Shown here: positions 35,880 through 47,125 of the stretch, piece by piece
Layout of the letters: every line of letters starts with the position of its first letter
Position numbering within the stretch: the first letter of the stretch is position 1
DNA from: Vicugna pacos
Lineage: Eukaryota; Chordata; Mammalia; Artiodactyla; Camelidae
Assembly: GCF_048564905.1 (NCBI RefSeq)
Contig: NC_133021.1
Coordinates: 19,569,597-19,633,596 of the forward strand
Length of the DNA stretch: 64,000 nucleotides
Direction of reading: 5' to 3'
Program-made: the position numbers and the translations under genes
Notes under the pieces: generated by a model
The model's database searches: none
Seen by the model: only the letters and a program-made list of their open reading frames with translations
What the model was told of the DNA's origin: nothing

Positions 35880-36110
35880 CATTCTGTCTTACATTTCTAT
35901 AGCACCCTTTACAATTGACAATGTGTTTTCACATTTGTTACCACATTTTTGTTCATGACACATAACCTGAGAGGTAGGTAACAGTACCGTGTTTTTGCAC
36001 GAGGTCACTGACATTCAAACAAGTCAGACAAGTGTTTCCAAGATCCCACAGTGGGTCAGAACCAGGATGCTACGTCTGCTGACTTCAAGTACAGTGCCGT
36101 GCCACTAGGC
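35880..36110 (+). repeat. MIR-type SINE
   Basis: TATAGCACCCTTTACAATTG, CCTGAGAGGTAGGTAACAG, AAGATCCCACAGTGGGTCAG and ACCAGGATGCTACGTCTGC are MIR-like. Confidence 0.65.
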
Positions 36111-36944
36111 AGGAGCTGCCGAGATCCAAGAGTTCAGGCTCTTTTAACCTCTTTCCACGGCCATCACCTTGGAATAGGTCACCTCTACCCTGCACTTAGC
36201 TTCCTTCAAGTCCGGTCGCCATAAAGGTAGTCAGTGCACGCTATTTTCCCTACCCGAAATGGGCTGTCCTCAGTAAAACATCACTAAACCAAACTTCTGG
36301 TATTTTAACCCCACATATTTATTACTATTCCCCATGCTTTTGCTTCTCCTGAAATGTTCTTTGCAGCTCTAATTGACAATCCAAATATAATAATACTTTG
36401 AAGTCACAATCAATGTCTTTTCAAGGTCAAAGTGGTTAAACAAACAAAAACACCATTTTTTGTGTGTGTTTTTTTGTTTTTTTAGTACAACCTGTTTCTC
36501 TCTGAATCTCACTAAGAGTTTGACACATTCATTTATAACAAAGAAACAGCTGGTCCCAGGCTGACCAAGAATTATTTTCTTTAGTTTTTAGAAAATGTAA
36601 CTTCAGAACCCAAGCCGATTCCCTATGACTTCTAAGCCTTGGTTTTTGCACTACATACACCAGTTTCATTAGGTGAGTCTGGAAAATTAACAGAAGTGCA
36701 GTCTGCAGTGGTATGACATGCAGCACGGAATGACTTTACTAACTTTGGGTTAAAATGAGGAAAAAATTTTGCTGGGCAAATGTAAAAGTGAGAAAGTGAA
36801 GTCAAAACATCCCTCCATTTATGTTTGAACATGACTAGTCAAGTACAAACTTAAGGCAAGAAAAAAAGGAAAATGTAAGTATAACAAGGTATGTGGAGAA
36901 ATACATATATTTCAGCATTTATATATAATAGATCGGTGATGTAT

Positions 36945-37127
36945 CAGTATTGTTAGGGATATACTATGAATGAAAGCCTCTGTTTTACCTTTTTATCATA
37001 TACATAAAAATATATACATTACATATGCAAGTATATATATTATTCTTCAGCAAATTTTATAAAAATATCAAAATATATGATATATAAAACAAAGGCCTTT
37101 GTTCATAGTATATCCCCAATAATACTG
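36945..37127. repeat. Imperfect inverted repeat, 43-bp arms
   Basis: The left arm (36945-36987) starts CAGTATTGTTAGGGATATAC and the right arm (37085-37127) is its reverse complement with six mismatches in 43, all transitions. The 97-bp spacer is AT-rich and partly self-complementary. It may be a small MITE-like transposon or a transcribed hairpin. No family assigned. Confidence 0.75.
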
Positions 37128-37577
37128 ACTTGTATTAATCTACAACTGTTTGTTTGTAAATACTACTATTAAGTAAGAGTTAAATTTTGTCACTAGAAGT
37201 CACTCAATTGAACATGGTCATCTCTCACTACCTGAGCACTGTGAATTATTACTAGAGAGAAGAATAGATTTTAGAAAGTTCCTAACACATCAACTTTCCA
37301 CCTAGACAAAGAACAGGTACAGGATTCTAAGGATAATATATAGCTTGAAAAGATATATTGAATGGAACATGAGAGGGGGCTAAAAAGGTTAAAAAGTTTT
37401 CATCTCAAATTCTAAGCTCACAACTGGTAGATACTGGAAAACAGACTGCAGCTTATTCCTATTCATCATATACTTCTTATCTATTTCCTTGGCATTTATG
37501 ACATATTTCCTGTCATAACAACTGAACTTTTACAACCTAGACAAAGGGAATAGAAATTTAAGTCGTATTTTTAGAAT

Positions 37578-37677
37578 TCAAATAGATTTCATTATGACAT
37601 CGCGTGCATATTATATTACCTGTACCATCAAATAGATTTCACTATGATAGAGTGTGCATGTTATATTATCTGCAGCA
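37578..37677. repeat. 50-bp tandem duplication, two copies
   Basis: Two abutting units both begin TCAAATAGATTTCA, at 37578 and 37628, and share GCATRTTATATTA and CTG near their ends. They are diverged, so the duplication is not recent. Confidence 0.75.
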
Positions 37678-38688
37678 TGATACAGAATTCCATGTCTCTT
37701 CATGCATTCACATTCAGAAAATACTAAGATGCTTCTTCCATTTAAGACCTTATTCTAGGTGCTCCAGGAAATGCACAATTATGTTTCCTACTCTCTAGCG
37801 GAATATACTGATGCAGGGGCTATAAAATGAATATGTAAGTAACTATACTACAAAATGTCTGAAACTTGAAATTTTAGAATGGGACACGAGGACTGGACAT
37901 ACTTTTTAAAACTATAATACAAAAGAATTCTGAAGTAGGTTTCATCATATGGTTGTTATTAAGAGTCTACTTTGAGAGCCGGTTGTTATTTTAGGGAAAA
38001 CATGTATTCTTCAATTAGATGAAGAGTTTTGAATAAACTCTTAATGGGATAATTTGGAAAACACAGAGGACTCTCTTTATAATATGGGTTTTGAGAAACA
38101 GAATTTTAATTTCTAAATTTCTATACTTTCAACTATTATTTTAGTCTTAATGCAGAACCAAAGATAGAAATAAAGTAAAAAAAAAAAAATCTTTCCTAAA
38201 AACTCTATGCTACCAAAATAAAAAGTGTCCAAGGGGGGAAAAAAAAAAGACACCTGCTACATAGTTTTGGAACTGAAAGGCCCCAGGAAGAGCCCATGAT
38301 TATCATGGTAAGTAGCTGTGTGCACTGAAGGTGTCCCTGAGGCACGAGTAATTTACAAGTGCTGTCAGTGTGGTTTAAAAGTCAAAGAACCCCTATCCTT
38401 GGCCAAGCTTCACACTTCCTCTATCGTGGGAAAACTTTTCACAGCAGTTTTCCTGTCACTATATATTTTCTGATCCATTTTGCTTCAGCCTCATCTTCAG
38501 TATTTACCAAAGTAAAAAAAAGAAAAAAAAATCAACCTGTCGTATTTTTATAAAATGGTTTACTCTGACCAACTTTCCAACACAAACATAGAACAATGAT
38601 AGGCAGACCACTGCCAAATTTTAAGAGTAAATATTACACAAAACTAAATTCAGAGCAGAAAAATTAATTTCACAGGAGAGCACTTTAC

Positions 38689-38758
38689 CTCGGGAGCAAG
38701 ATCTGAGTCATCATCTGATGGATGCCATGAATCATCAATACCAGGTATGGATGAAACA
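38689..38758 (-). pseudogene. Exon 9: linker exon, joins out of frame
   Basis: Encodes SSIPGIDDSWHPSDDDSDL, matching ANKRD26 LSGKPGVDDSWPTSDDEDL. The only AG at the upper border leaves one extra base before the family frame, but exon 8 ends in phase 0. Joined canonically, the frame reads CFIHTWY and stops. The donor (GTAAAGTG) is good. Confidence 0.7.
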
Positions 38759-38834
38759 CTTTGGAGCAAAAATACACATCAAAAATGGGTGAGTTCATTT
38801 CTTTAAACAAACAAAAGTCTATGCTGAGGGATAA

Positions 38835-39075
38835 GAAAGCAGATTTGGGAGCCAGGCTGCCTGATGGTCAAGTCACAGGTCAACTACTTGTTAACCATGG
38901 AATCATGGGTCAACTAGTCAACCTCCTTGAACTACAGTTGCCTAATTAACTAGAAGTAAGCTACAACAGCACAGCTACTCTGCAAAGCTGTTGCGGTGAC
39001 TGTATGAGGCAACAAATGTGAAGTACACAACACAGTGTCTAACCCAGAGTAGGACACTCAACAAACCTTGTTTCT
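38835..39075 (+). repeat. MIR SINE
   Basis: GGGAGCCAGGCTGCCTGATG, GGTCAACTAGTCAACCTC, GGTGACTGTATGAGGCA and CAGTGTCTAACCCAGAGTAG follow the MIR consensus order. Confidence 0.75.
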
Positions 39076-39138
39076 TTTCCCTGTGTTCCCTCAGTCAACA
39101 TATAATTTTTAAAAATCCACAAAATCCTACCTGCTTAC

Positions 39139-39182
39139 AGAGAGATCTTCAAACCTCGGTGCAAACTTAACCCTTAAAAGCT
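39139..39182 (-). CDS. Exon 8: 44-nt exon
   Basis: Encodes LLRVKFAPRFEDLS after AATAG, with a GTAAGCAG donor. Phase 1 in, phase 0 out. It is the last exon that joins cleanly to all upstream exons (333 codons in total from the start). Confidence 0.7.
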
Positions 39183-39791
39183 CTATTAAAGAGAAAAGTA
39201 AAATAGATTTTGTATCAGCAATAGAAAAATACAGAATATTAAAAGTATAAGACCAATGTTTTGTTAAAAAGCTTTCCTTTGGGACCACACCTGGAGACTA
39301 CACACTCGAGTGAATATTGACTATACTCCTGGTGGGTAATTAATGCATAAAAACCACTTACCCTCCTTTACATTTATCAAAAAAAAAAGATATTTATCAA
39401 AATTTGGTATCTTAAAGTGAACTGCTGCTTACAAGGACCAAAATCCCAACCAAACTTTATGAGACTCACAAAAAAATGATAATCACTAGTAGAATCAGTA
39501 TCATAAACTGACATTGTCAAACTTACACAGCATGCTGTTTCTGGATGACACCCATGGGACTAACCCACCCTGCCATTTGGCTTTGTCAGCCTCGTGTTAT
39601 CTGGGCACGGTCATCCCTATTCACTCACATATGGTCTAGGGCTGCCTTCACACTGCAATGGCAGACATGAGGAGATGTGACAGACACCGCATGGCCTAAA
39701 ATATTGACTCTCTGGCCCTTTATAGAAAAAGCTTGTGCATCCCTGCTTTGTGTCATAACCAGGAAACCCTAAGACTCAAATCAAATCTTAC
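39183..39791 (-). other. Intron 7
   Basis: Contains one hAT fragment (39638-39752). Nothing else recognised. Confidence 0.55.
39638..39752. mobile_element. hAT fragment, same family as the copy in intron 19
   Basis: GCATGGCCTAAAATATTGAC, TCTCTGGCCCTTTATAG and AAAAGCTTGTGCATCCC correspond to the other end of the element found at 18793-19025. Confidence 0.6.
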
Positions 39792-39938
39792 TCTTCTCAA
39801 CACTCTTCAGTGAATCCATGCTGCTGCCATTGCTGGCTCCCAGCTTGACAACCATGTCTTCTTCGTTGTCCTTGCTGGACAACTGCAACTCTTCCTGGTT
39901 ATTTTCTACCCCAGTATGTGAAGAAGGTAAATTCTCAG
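39792..39938 (-). CDS. Exon 7: post-ankyrin linker exon
   Basis: A 147-nt exon between TTTTTGCAG and GTAAGATTTG, phase 1/1. It is acidic and serine-rich (NNQEELQLSSKDNEEDM, SSMDSLKSVEK). It has no close match in memory but fits in phase and position. Fully open. Confidence 0.75.
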
Positions 39939-42007
39939 CTGCAAAAAGAGAAATGATTATTCTGCAGTCATCATAGTAACTACATCTCCTTCCCCAGTGG
40001 CTGGTTTAGGAATGAGCATGTGATGTAACCCAGCCAATAAGATGCTAGGGGAAGTCTACCAGAAGCTTCTCTGTTTTCTTCCTCGTTAACAGAAAACATG
40101 CAGAGAGAAGCAGCCCTCCTCGCCTGCGGATACTGTCATGTGAGAAGATGACGCTTGGAGCTGCTGCCCATCAGCAGACCAGGAAAGGCGAGCCAGCAGC
40201 CTCACTGCTGAAGGAGCGACAGCATCTGGGATCCTGATGACATCACCGACCCTTCTAACCAATCCTGACTCTTGTTGCTGTAGCCACTGTTACTTAGGTC
40301 TCCTATCATTATTTGCAGCTAAAAGCATTCTGACAAATTCCCTAAGGTCTACAGCAGACCTCCTCCTTCCTATAGTACTAGAAAGGCTTTCAGATGCGTG
40401 CCTGAGCTAGCTAGCCACCTCTTTCCCAACCATTCCTACAGCATCCTTTTTGCACCTACAAAATGAAACTCATAGATCCTGCAAAGTTCACCAGCAATCT
40501 TAGCGTTTGCACTGCTGTCCTTTCTGCCAAATGTAGTCTTGAAAGATGTCCTGCCCACCATACACTGCCCTTCTGCCTCCTTCCCTGGCAAACTACTACT
40601 CACTCTGCATGCTTACCTGACATCCTACCCACTTTTAAAACACTCCCTTCCTCACCGTGGACTTAAAGTATCTGGCACATATTAAATATCAATAAAAAAT
40701 ACATAAAGACAGTTACAAAGTCCTAGTGGGCTCTGGGACACAGTAAGCACAGAATAAAGTAAAGTCAATCATAAAAATGGTGATGACAGTAACGAGCTCC
40801 TGGAGGCCAGGAACTGTGCTTGTGACCTGTTTGCATTCTGTGACGTCAGAGTGGCGCTTAGTACCTAAAACACACTTGACAGTCATCTGTCAAGTGGGTG
40901 AATTCACAGATAAGACTGTTTTCTTTGACAATCCTGTTTTAAAAAAAAAATGGAGACACTAACCAGGGACAACTCTATTGTGTTATGAGCACCTTGAAGA
41001 CCAAAGCTCTGTCTATTCCATCTTTGTATTTCCTGCAACAGAAGTTCTTTGCTTGATCGAGGTCTACCAAGTTAAAGGTGCCCTCATACAGTTCAGACTG
41101 AACAGCACGCTAGGGGTCACATCTAGGCAACACAGTCATTTTTTTTTTTATGTGAAGCCCTTCTGTGCTTTTATTGCAATTTGTTGAGTCCTGAGTTGTG
41201 TTATTTGAGTATTTATTATGACAACTCTTTAACTAATGGCAACAAAGAATCTTGTCCTAACAAAATTATAGTTTCAAGACAAGTATCCCCCCCAAAAAAG
41301 AAGAAAACATCTCACTCTCATGAAGTCAACATATCGCATTCTGTCTGCACTTATGAGGAATGAAATTGGTAACCGAGTGAGACCTTGTTGGTATAATGAT
41401 GTAAAAAGTAGCCAGTGCTTCTCAACAATGCACTGTTTTTCTGACTTCTGCGCTACCACTAGGTATCTTTAAAAAAACAATCTCTTATTAGTATGCTGCA
41501 CACTGGCCCAGTTGTGCAGTTCTAATTGTTGGCCATTCGTTTATAACACCAGGAAGGCACTGCCGAGTTTCATTTTAAAGATAGTAACTTTTTTAGTGAG
41601 ATTAATCACTATGCAATAACTAGCATTCATTTACCCAATGTAATCCATTCTCTATAAAAACTAAAGGTCCAGTTCTATAACAAGGCCAATTTGTTATAAT
41701 GTTAGAGGAAATGTACAACAAAGTTAAAAAACGTTTTTCTTATTTACACAAAGATATAATATGGGATTTCAGGGGATATGATTAAATAAATGAATTTCTT
41801 TTCAGACATTATTGTCTCAGATTTTAAATTACATACAATTAACTTCTTAAATAATTCTGAATACTAGACCATTAAGAAAAACTTAATTAAAAAATAAAAA
41901 CATACATGAAATTTACACACTGGCTTTTTTCACTGCTCTTTCATTATCAAAAGTTCCTCAATCTTACTTCCTTATCTATGGTAGGACCAACAAGAGTAAT
42001 TTATTAC
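39939..42007 (-). other. Intron 6
   Basis: Starts with an LTR-like fossil (39995-40335). The rest is unremarkable, with open frames on the plus strand that resemble no known protein. Confidence 0.5.
39995..40335 (+). mobile_element. LTR-like fossil, ERVL/MaLR type
   Basis: The order of TCCCCAGTGGCTGG, GAGCATGTGATGTAACCCAG, CCAATAAGATG and the closing GTAGCCACTGTTACTTAGG with ATTTGCAGCTAAAAGCATTC follows a mammalian LTR layout. It is old and heavily diverged, and no internal part is seen. Confidence 0.5.
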
Positions 42008-42090
42008 CAGAATTCTGTCCCAGATCGCTATTTTGAGAGGGAGTATTTAATATCTTTCCGTCTCTGTAGTCGACAATCAGCTGGTAAATG
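42008..42090 (-). CDS. Exon 6: end of ankyrin region
   Basis: An 83-nt exon between TATATATAG and GTAATAAA. Encodes IYQLIVDYRDGKILNTPSQN, aligning with HQLISEYKEERIPKHSSQN of ANKRD26. Phase 2 in, phase 1 out. Open. Confidence 0.85.
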
Positions 42091-43547
42091 CTATATATAA
42101 AATAATGTGATAAATAAATATTACTACTTGAATACTAATATGAAAAACAATTACTAAATATATTAAATTCTTAGATTATTTCAGATAATATCAGAGATAT
42201 CAAAACTTCAATTGTCCTATATACTTCAAATTTGTACAATCTACAAACATTTAAATTTAGCATGTATAATTAAAGAAGAAAAAAAAGTAATGTGAAGTAG
42301 TCATGAACTGAGGGCAGTACAGCTCAGTAAGTTATCTAGAGCGAGCCTGACATATGGAAAGTGTCTCGAATTCAGAAGTCCCAGCTCTATAACCAACAGC
42401 TATTTGTTCCTGGAAAAGTTGCTTCTCTTCAGCTCAAAGTCTTCCTTTATAAAACTGGGATCTTACTGTCTTCTTAGGCAGTTAGTTATTAATACTCATA
42501 AGAGTATTACAAAGATTTAATGAGATAATGTATCCCCAGATGCTCAGAGAAAGTGTGGAAGAATGGAATAATTTGTTCTTAAACTTTAATGCTGGAGCTA
42601 TTTGAGAATCCCAAATAAAACCCAATGTGTGTTTTTTTCACAGGTGTAATATTTAAATGTGGCATTTTTCAGGAAGATGTTACAAATCATGGTGATTAGC
42701 TGTTCTTCATGGCTTATAATTCAGAGCACCTCAGCTACTATATACTTTGTAGCTAAATTTACTTATAAATATATGACCTCATACAAGCATATGTATGAGA
42801 ACTAAACAAGCTGTCATGCTGAAGTTTACGTGTCGATCACCACGAAGACCGCGGAAACTGGATCAGCACGGGCATCCTGGGAGCAGAGGACAGTCACGAC
42901 CCGACTGCAGGACCAGTTTCTTTTTCCTTTTCTTCTTTTAAAATTTTATTAAAGGTCTTTAGAGAGCAACGTCCAGACCCCAGACTCAGCTGCCAAGGAG
43001 AGCCTGTTAAAACCAGTTTTAGTACCAACACTGCAGCAACAGAATCAAGGGAAACGAGAGAATGATTAGCATGCCCTCGCCCCGCCCCAGTGCCTTGTGG
43101 GAGAGGATTGTAACTGTGATCTCAGGGAATCCCTTAGGTTCCTGGAAAATTCAAAAGGAAGATTATAGAAGAAAGTCCCCAGAGGAAAACACAGGATTTT
43201 CTGCTCAACTAAACATTTCAAGACCCAAATAATTAGTTAGAAAAATTAGATATGTGATATTATTTGTGCCCCCATGCACAGGGGTTACACTGGAATGAAA
43301 TGGAGAACAGTAGGATCCCTAAGGATGAAGGTCTTACAAAGCCTGAGCTAAAGAACCCTGTGCCCACTGCTTCATCTCACTAGTCTGGCCTTTTGCTGGT
43401 TTCCAGCTGATGATGTGGAGGGTCTCACTGCCATCCCCAAAGTGCCTGCTCCCAACTAGGAACTCTCACCTGCCACATAACAAGTAACAGTTAGGTCATT
43501 TCCAACCTCAGTTAAGACATAATTGGCATTTTAATGTAAACACTTAC
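42091..43547 (-). other. Intron 5
   Basis: Contains a MIR at 42345-42545. Nothing recognised in 42550-43547. Confidence 0.55.
42345..42545 (+). repeat. MIR SINE
   Basis: AGTCCCAGCTCTATAACC, TTTATAAAACTGGGATCTTA and GATTTAATGAGATAATGTAT match MIR. Confidence 0.65.
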
Positions 43548-43685
43548 TGTTCAAACCCATTAGAATAAGCATATTGCTCAGCAGACATTCCGTGTGAATC
43601 TTGAGAATAGGGACTAACACCTTCTTGAAGAAGTAACTTGACTATGTCCGGTGAGTCATGAAATACAGCAAGCATGAGCGCTGAT
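43548..43685 (-). CDS. Exon 5: ankyrin repeat 6
   Basis: A 138-nt, phase 2/2 exon between ATTTTAG and GTAAGTG. SALMLAVFHDSPDIVKLLLQ closely matches ANKRD20 SALMLAVYYDSPGIVNILLK. It continues EGVSPYSQDSHGMSAEQYA. Fully open. Confidence 0.9.
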
Positions 43686-44994
43686 CTAAAATAAAAAAGA
43701 GATAACTTCACCCTTAGGAACTTAGTTAGCTTAACTTAAACAGTTAATTTGATCTATTTTACCAAGTTAATATCCTGCCCATCCCTGGAGAACTGACCAT
43801 TTACTTTCTCGAGTGCTCATCTTTGCAAATGACCTCCAAGGCCACAAAGGAGGGACAAAAAAGAAGCCTCCTGTCCTACGTGGGTAGCACGAAGTAGAAG
43901 TTGCTAATTTAAAGTCCTCTGAAGGACAGGAAAGGATGCTGAGGTCACTTGTCTGAAGTAGGTAAAGATTTAAACAAAGGATTCCCCATTTCTTCCCTAG
44001 TCTGAAATATTATACTTTAAAGTCAGCTAGAGGTCAGGTAAGGAGAAGCTGTTTGCAGGCTGAAAACAGTAATATGAATAAAAATGACAGTAAAAGTAGT
44101 CACGGCTGCAGTTAACCGCGCTGAGAAGCGTGTGCCCGGCACTAACCTGAATAGCTTACGTATGGTCTTTCTTAGGCACAACCACCCTTGAAGGATGTAC
44201 TATGACCCTCCTTTACATGTCAGGATACATATTTGATGATAAGTCACGTCCCCCAGGTAACATCCCTGACCAGCGGGAGAGCTGGGAATCCAACCCCATC
44301 TGACTCTAAAGCCCAGCTCTTTCCTCTTTATCATCCACCAATGACTTGTCTTCTTTAAAGAGAATGTTTATTCAATAATTAGAGCTATGTTTCTTCCTTC
44401 TACCATTATCAATTAAAAATAAAAACATTAAAATGTACTAGAAATGAAAAAGGATAAAAACTGATTAACCCACAGTATCTGGTAATTGTTACTCACTGAG
44501 TGATACTCACTTAGTGACAACCTAATAACATCAGTATCCTTCAAAGAAAGTAATTTAAAGCAGAGTCATCCAAAAGACAAAACAAACTCCTCTTTGTTTA
44601 ATATGCATATTTTAAGACAAAAATATATACCAAGAAGAGGTTAAAAAAATTATAAAAGAATGAAGAAATTCAACACTGTCTCATAAGGTAAATTAAAATT
44701 AGAGTCCATACTAATAAAACTAAAATGAAATCCCTGAACTGTTGTAAGATCACATGACCAAGAAAATCAGGTTGCAAATGACATCAGTCACTATTACAAA
44801 GGAAGATGAATCCTGCTGCATACTATTCTTTGTGACACCCAGGCAGGATAATTGCTTTTCTACCTAACTGATGATGTGTTGATTCTAAGTTAATCCTCTT
44901 CTTATTGAGTTAATCTTTCTGATTGGCTGTTATTACTCTAGAACAACATTAAGATTTAAAAAAACAGAGAGAGAGAGAGAACAAACTACTGTAC
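43686..44994 (-). other. Intron 4
   Basis: About 1.3 kb without a recognised element, apart from an (AG)n run at 44966-44980 just inside the donor side of the intron. Confidence 0.55.
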
Positions 44995-45101
44995 CTTCGC
45001 ATGTTGTCAACTGCATGTACATTTGCCCCATTCTCTATCAAAAATTTGACCATTTCCTTTTTGTTTTTCTTGACAGCGAGTAAAAATGGTGTCAAATTAC
45101 T
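44995..45101 (-). CDS. Exon 4: ankyrin repeat 5
   Basis: A 107-nt exon between TTTTACAG and GTACAG. Encodes TPFLLAVKKNKKEMVKFLIE and NGANVHAVDNMR, a canonical ankyrin repeat. Phase 0 in, phase 2 out. Confidence 0.9.
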
Positions 45102-46164
45102 CTGTAAAACAGCAAAAACAGTTGATAATGTACAAAATTACATATGAATTTCAAAGCTGAATTTAAAAACTTAAGTCTCTGAACTTAAACATACACTATA
45201 AAGTAAATCACAAGCAGCCCCTTCCTCCTCGCCCCTCTGTGCTCCTCCACTTTAACAGGCTCCTCCTTGACCTCTTCGAAAGTTTCCCTGTGAAGTCATT
45301 CTCTGAAACTCACTTAAGACATTTGCTGGTTCCAAGAAACTTTGCTTCTATCGCAGTGTCTATCAGGCATTCTGTAGTTACCTTACTGCTCGACGACTAC
45401 TTCTGACACTCTAAACACTGCTCCAGAGAGAACCATTTAGCTACTGAATCAAACATTTTTAAGGAGCTATGCTGAGGAGAAAGATACCATACTGTCTGCA
45501 ACATGCATAACCTATCCAATTACAACTATGACTAATCTCATAAAGCTTGCAGACATTCCAATGGGAATATGATTATTTGCATGTAAAGAAAAAGGTTTTC
45601 TTAATTAAACCAACTTATAAATTCTAATTTGAAAACTTCCATCCCACTCTTAAGGGATTATTATAAAATATGAAATAGACTATAAATTAATATAGAGTGT
45701 CTTTAAAATCTTGAAATATTTATCAAAATACATTATACAACAGGAATTGTAAATTCAAATGCTTACAGAGGCAACATAGGTGACCTGAGTAAGTGAAGGT
45801 CCCAGGTGAGGACAGCAAACCGGAGAACACATGTCCCACTGAGAAGGGGCCACCCCGGCAGGGCAGTCTGCTAGGAGCCTGGGCTCAAGGGGGACCAGAT
45901 TTGAGTCTTCAGGAGGAGTTCTGAAATGCAGATTTCTGCACGAGTCTCCTAAATTTTAAATGTTGACTCAATGTGTGGGGACAAACTGAACATATCCAGG
46001 GCCATGTTTAGTCTATAGCCCACTTGTGTTTTTATGTTTGCTGTGTTTCCAAACAGTTCGGTATAAATCAAGTATTTGTATGTAAAACCTTGCCTTTCTT
46101 TAGTATCATATGTCTTACACACAAAAACACTGGGCCCCAACATGCAATAAAAATTGTGATTAAG

Positions 46165-46258
46165 ACTCATAATACCCACTTTAAGAATTTTTCCAATGCC
46201 TACTAAAACTACAATCTATCTGTGTCAAATTCTCCCTGTTAATCAAATGTATAATTAG
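46165..46258. repeat. Direct repeat, left copy, flanking an L1 fragment
   Basis: From CTCATAATACCCACTTTAAG to ATAATTAG. It is about 90% identical to 46483-46579, on the other side of an L1 3' fragment. Confidence 0.8.
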
Positions 46259-46482
46259 GGTTAAGGATTAAGAGGTATAAACAATCAGGCATAAAATAAG
46301 CTACAAGGATGTATTGTACATCATGGGGAATAGAGCCAATAGTTTATAATAACTATAAGTGGAGCATAACCTTTAAAAATTTGTGAATCACTAAACTGTA
46401 TGCCTGTAACATATAGCATAGTACATCAACTATACCTCAATTTAAAAAATAAGATATTGTAAAATAAATACATTAAAAAAGG
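46259..46482 (+). mobile_element. Short L1 3' UTR fragment
   Basis: TAAGCTACAAGGATGTATTG, AACTATAAGTGGAGCATAAC and CATCAACTATACCTCAATTT with an A-rich tail form the 3' end of an ungulate L1, truncated at its 5' end. Confidence 0.75.
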
Positions 46483-46579
46483 CTTATAATACCCCCTTCA
46501 AGAATTTTTCCAATGCCTACTAAAACGACAATCTACCTGTATCTAATTCTGCCTGATTGTTAATCAAATGGATAATTAG
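46483..46579. repeat. Direct repeat, right copy
   Basis: From CTTATAATACCCCCTTCAAG to ATAATTAG, paired with 46165-46258. Confidence 0.8.
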
Positions 46580-46664
46580 TTCATAAGCTGGCCAAAACTA
46601 AAACAATTCCAATTTGTTACTAATGTCATGGGTTTTGATGTTTAAAACTGCCATCTTACATGGT

Positions 46665-47125
46665 GTACTTATATATAATTGAATACAACTCATCCATAAG
46701 AAAGAATGAAATGATGCCATTTGCAGCAACATGGAAGGACCTAGGGATTCTCATACTGAGTGAGGTCAGTTAGAGAGTGAAAGGCAAATCCCATAGGGTG
46801 TCACTTGACACGTGGGCTCTAACATATGATGCAAATGAGCTTATTGACAAAACAGAAAGGGACTCACAGACATAGAAAACAAACTGACGGGTACCAAAGG
46901 GGGCAGGGGGTGGGGGACGAATAAATTAGAAGTTTTGGACTAGCAGATACAAACTACTATATATGAAATAGATGAACAACAAGGTCCTACTGTATGTACT
47001 ACAGGGAACTATACTCAATATCCTGTAGTAAATCATAATGGAAAAGAATATATATATATAACTGAATCACTTTGATGTACACCAGAAATTAACACAACAC
47101 TGTAAATCAACTAGACTTTCATTGA
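46665..47125 (+). mobile_element. L1 3' end
   Basis: ATTTGCAGCAACATGGAAGG, CATACTGAGTGAGGTCAG, GACTCACAGACATAGAAAAC and CAACACTGTAAATCAACTAG, then an A-rich tail. 5'-truncated. Confidence 0.8.

Larger units (their letters stand above)
34366..38688 (-). other. Intron 9 (4.3 kb)
   Basis: Contains an L1 3' end, an L2 and a MIR fragment, an imperfect hairpin and a 50-bp tandem pair, each listed separately. The segments 36110-36940 and 37680-38688 hold nothing I recognise. Confidence 0.55.

Noticed and set aside
46165-46579. CRISPR-like direct repeats
   Set aside because: There are only two copies, about 95 bp long, flanking a LINE fragment, in a mammalian genome.
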